Shown here: one piece after another, positions 5,369 through 6,252 of the stretch | How the letters are laid out: every line of letters starts with the position of its first letter | Numbering within the stretch: the stretch's first letter is position 1 | NCBI GenBank assembly: GCA_029882675.1 | Contig: JAOUKJ010000256.1 | Span: 1 to 6,252, forward strand | Direction of reading: 5' to 3' | Length of the DNA: 6,252 nt | DNA from: Cyclobacteriaceae bacterium | Lineage (GTDB): Bacteria; Bacteroidota; Bacteroidia; Cytophagales; Cyclobacteriaceae | Notes under the pieces: generated by a model | Seen by the model: the letters and a program-made list of their open reading frames with translations, nothing else | Database searches by the model: none | Told to the model about the DNA's origin: nothing | Position numbers and translations under genes: made by a program

Positions 5369-6252
5369 TTAAAATTTTGCAAGATAGCCAATATGGGCTT
5401 TAATATCCAGCATATTAAACGACTCTCCGGTATTTTTGCCCCAAGCAAAAAGAAGCCTTAGCTCTCCCTTTTCCATTGCTAAATTAAAGCCAGCTCCTAT
5501 TCCCCAAGGCCATATTATTTCATTTAAATTATTCTCTATTGCCATTAATGTCGCATCATAAAAAAAAAGTCCGTAACTCTCTGCACCGAAATACCTTCTC
5601 AATTCCATATTGGATAACACAAATGACGAAGTATAAAACTGATTCTCCAAGAAACCCCGAAGGCTATTTAACCCACCCACCCTAAACAAGTCGTTGATAT
5701 AAAGTTCCCGGCCTATCATTTTTGAAGATTCCAATTTTAAGTTAGACACCCAATATTTGGATAAAGGCACTCTATAAGATAGTTTTCCTTCTAATTTTAC
5801 TTGTAGCGCAGATCCTTCACTAGTGAGGTGGCCTTTATTTCCGGCGCTTAATTTATTTTCCAATACAAAATTATTTTTAATCCAGGAGAAACCTGTGCCG
5901 TAATACATAATATTAAAGTCAGCTGCCTCCGGAAACCCACTATGGCTCATCAGTCGATGTCCCCTCTGTAGCTCTGTTGAAAAGTGTATGTGCATATTTT
6001 TCGCTAAAGCAAACATAACTACTGCATCAATTGAGCGGTTTATAAAGCTGGTATCTTCTTTATGTAAAAAGAAGCGTCCGTTCAGGTCAATTCTATTTGA
6101 CAAAAAGGAGGGGTGAAAATAATCTGCCGTCACCCGCTGGGTTTCAGGCCGCATCCGTCTCCAGGAGATATCCAGTTTTCTGGCCGCATGCAACAGGTTA
6201 ATAAAAGACAAATCTAAATAACCGGCAATTATCGCTTTGTCTTCCATTCCCC
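5369..6252 (-). CDS. Omp85/BamA-TamA-like outer-membrane beta-barrel protein (C-terminal part)
   Basis: The frame stays open through the right edge, and the first Met in view (6245-6247) is probably internal because the sequence there already reads as membrane strands (LDISWRRM...TADYFHP). About 294 codons are visible. They alternate hydrophobic and polar residues as in a barrel, with the Omp85 loop-6 signature GGLNSLRGF (191-199, counting from that Met). FFYDATLM (228-235) then stands in the place of the usual F-x-D-x-G strand, followed by WPWGIGAGF (246-254). The protein ends in Phe, typical of an outer-membrane C-terminal strand. This fits the bacterial surface antigen (BamA C-terminal) domain; any POTRA domains would lie outside the window. 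The sequence is divergent from housekeeping BamA, so an accessory Omp85 is more likely than the essential assembly factor. It is followed after 30 bp by the DUF4271 gene. Confidence 0.82.
   Translation of the reverse strand, partial: GMEDKAIIAGYLDLSFINLLHAARKLDISWRRMRPETQRVTADYFHPSFLSNRIDLNGRFFLHKEDTSFINRSIDAVVMFALAKNMHIHFSTELQRGHRLMSHSGFPEAADFNIMYYGTGFSWIKNNFVLENKLSAGNKGHLTSEGSALQVKLEGKLSYRVPLSKYWVSNLKLESSKMIGRELYINDLFRVGGLNSLRGFLENQFYTSSFVLSNMELRRYFGAESYGLFFYDATLMAIENNLNEIIWPWGIGAGFNLAMEKGELRLLFAWGKNTGESFNMLDIKAHIGYLAKF

Noticed and set aside
1..6252. tRNA, rRNA, CRISPR, insertion sequence or phage attachment site.
   Set aside because: No RNA-gene signature, regularly spaced direct repeat, transposase-like sequence or terminal inverted repeat was found; the window is almost fully coding for conserved chromosomal genes.

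Overview
The window looks like a chromosomal stretch of a gliding and/or protein-secreting member of the phylum Bacteroidota, most likely order Cytophagales. The assignment rests on the family content: GldK, GldL, GldM and a PorP/SprF protein occur together only in Bacteroidota with a type IX secretion system (T9SS). It is also supported by the AT-rich intergenic DNA, the absence of clear Shine-Dalgarno sequences and a Bacteroidota-type -7 promoter element. The order-level assignment is my inference.

All seven genes lie on the minus strand, so the transcriptional order runs from high to low coordinates. They are: an Omp85/BamA-like outer-membrane barrel (5369 to the window edge, N-terminus missing); a polytopic DUF4271-type membrane protein with an N-terminal periplasmic domain (4247-5338); a HemD-type uroporphyrinogen-III synthase (3438-4241); a PorP/SprF outer-membrane protein (2351-3316); the lipoprotein GldK (1078-2163); the inner-membrane motor protein GldL (188-1012); and the first 52 codons of its partner GldM (1-157). 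Every gap is under 200 bp.

The genes form two blocks. The first (Omp85-like, DUF4271, hemD) is tightly packed, with gaps of 30 and 5 bp, and looks like one transcript. The second (porP, gldK, gldL, gldM) is the T9SS/gliding core. GldL and GldM make the proton-driven inner-membrane motor, GldK belongs to the periplasmic ring under the outer membrane, and PorP/SprF is an outer-membrane component that in this family links to the ring or to surface adhesins. gldN would be expected just past the left edge.

No mobile element, CRISPR array, tRNA or rRNA was seen. The points most worth a second look are the DUF4271 protein with its extra periplasmic domain beside secretion genes, a three-copy internal repeat in the GldL cytoplasmic tail, and a perfect 9-bp inverted repeat ahead of gldK at an activator-like distance from a -7 element. 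I saw no clearly unprecedented system; this is a recognisable T9SS locus with some under-described neighbours.
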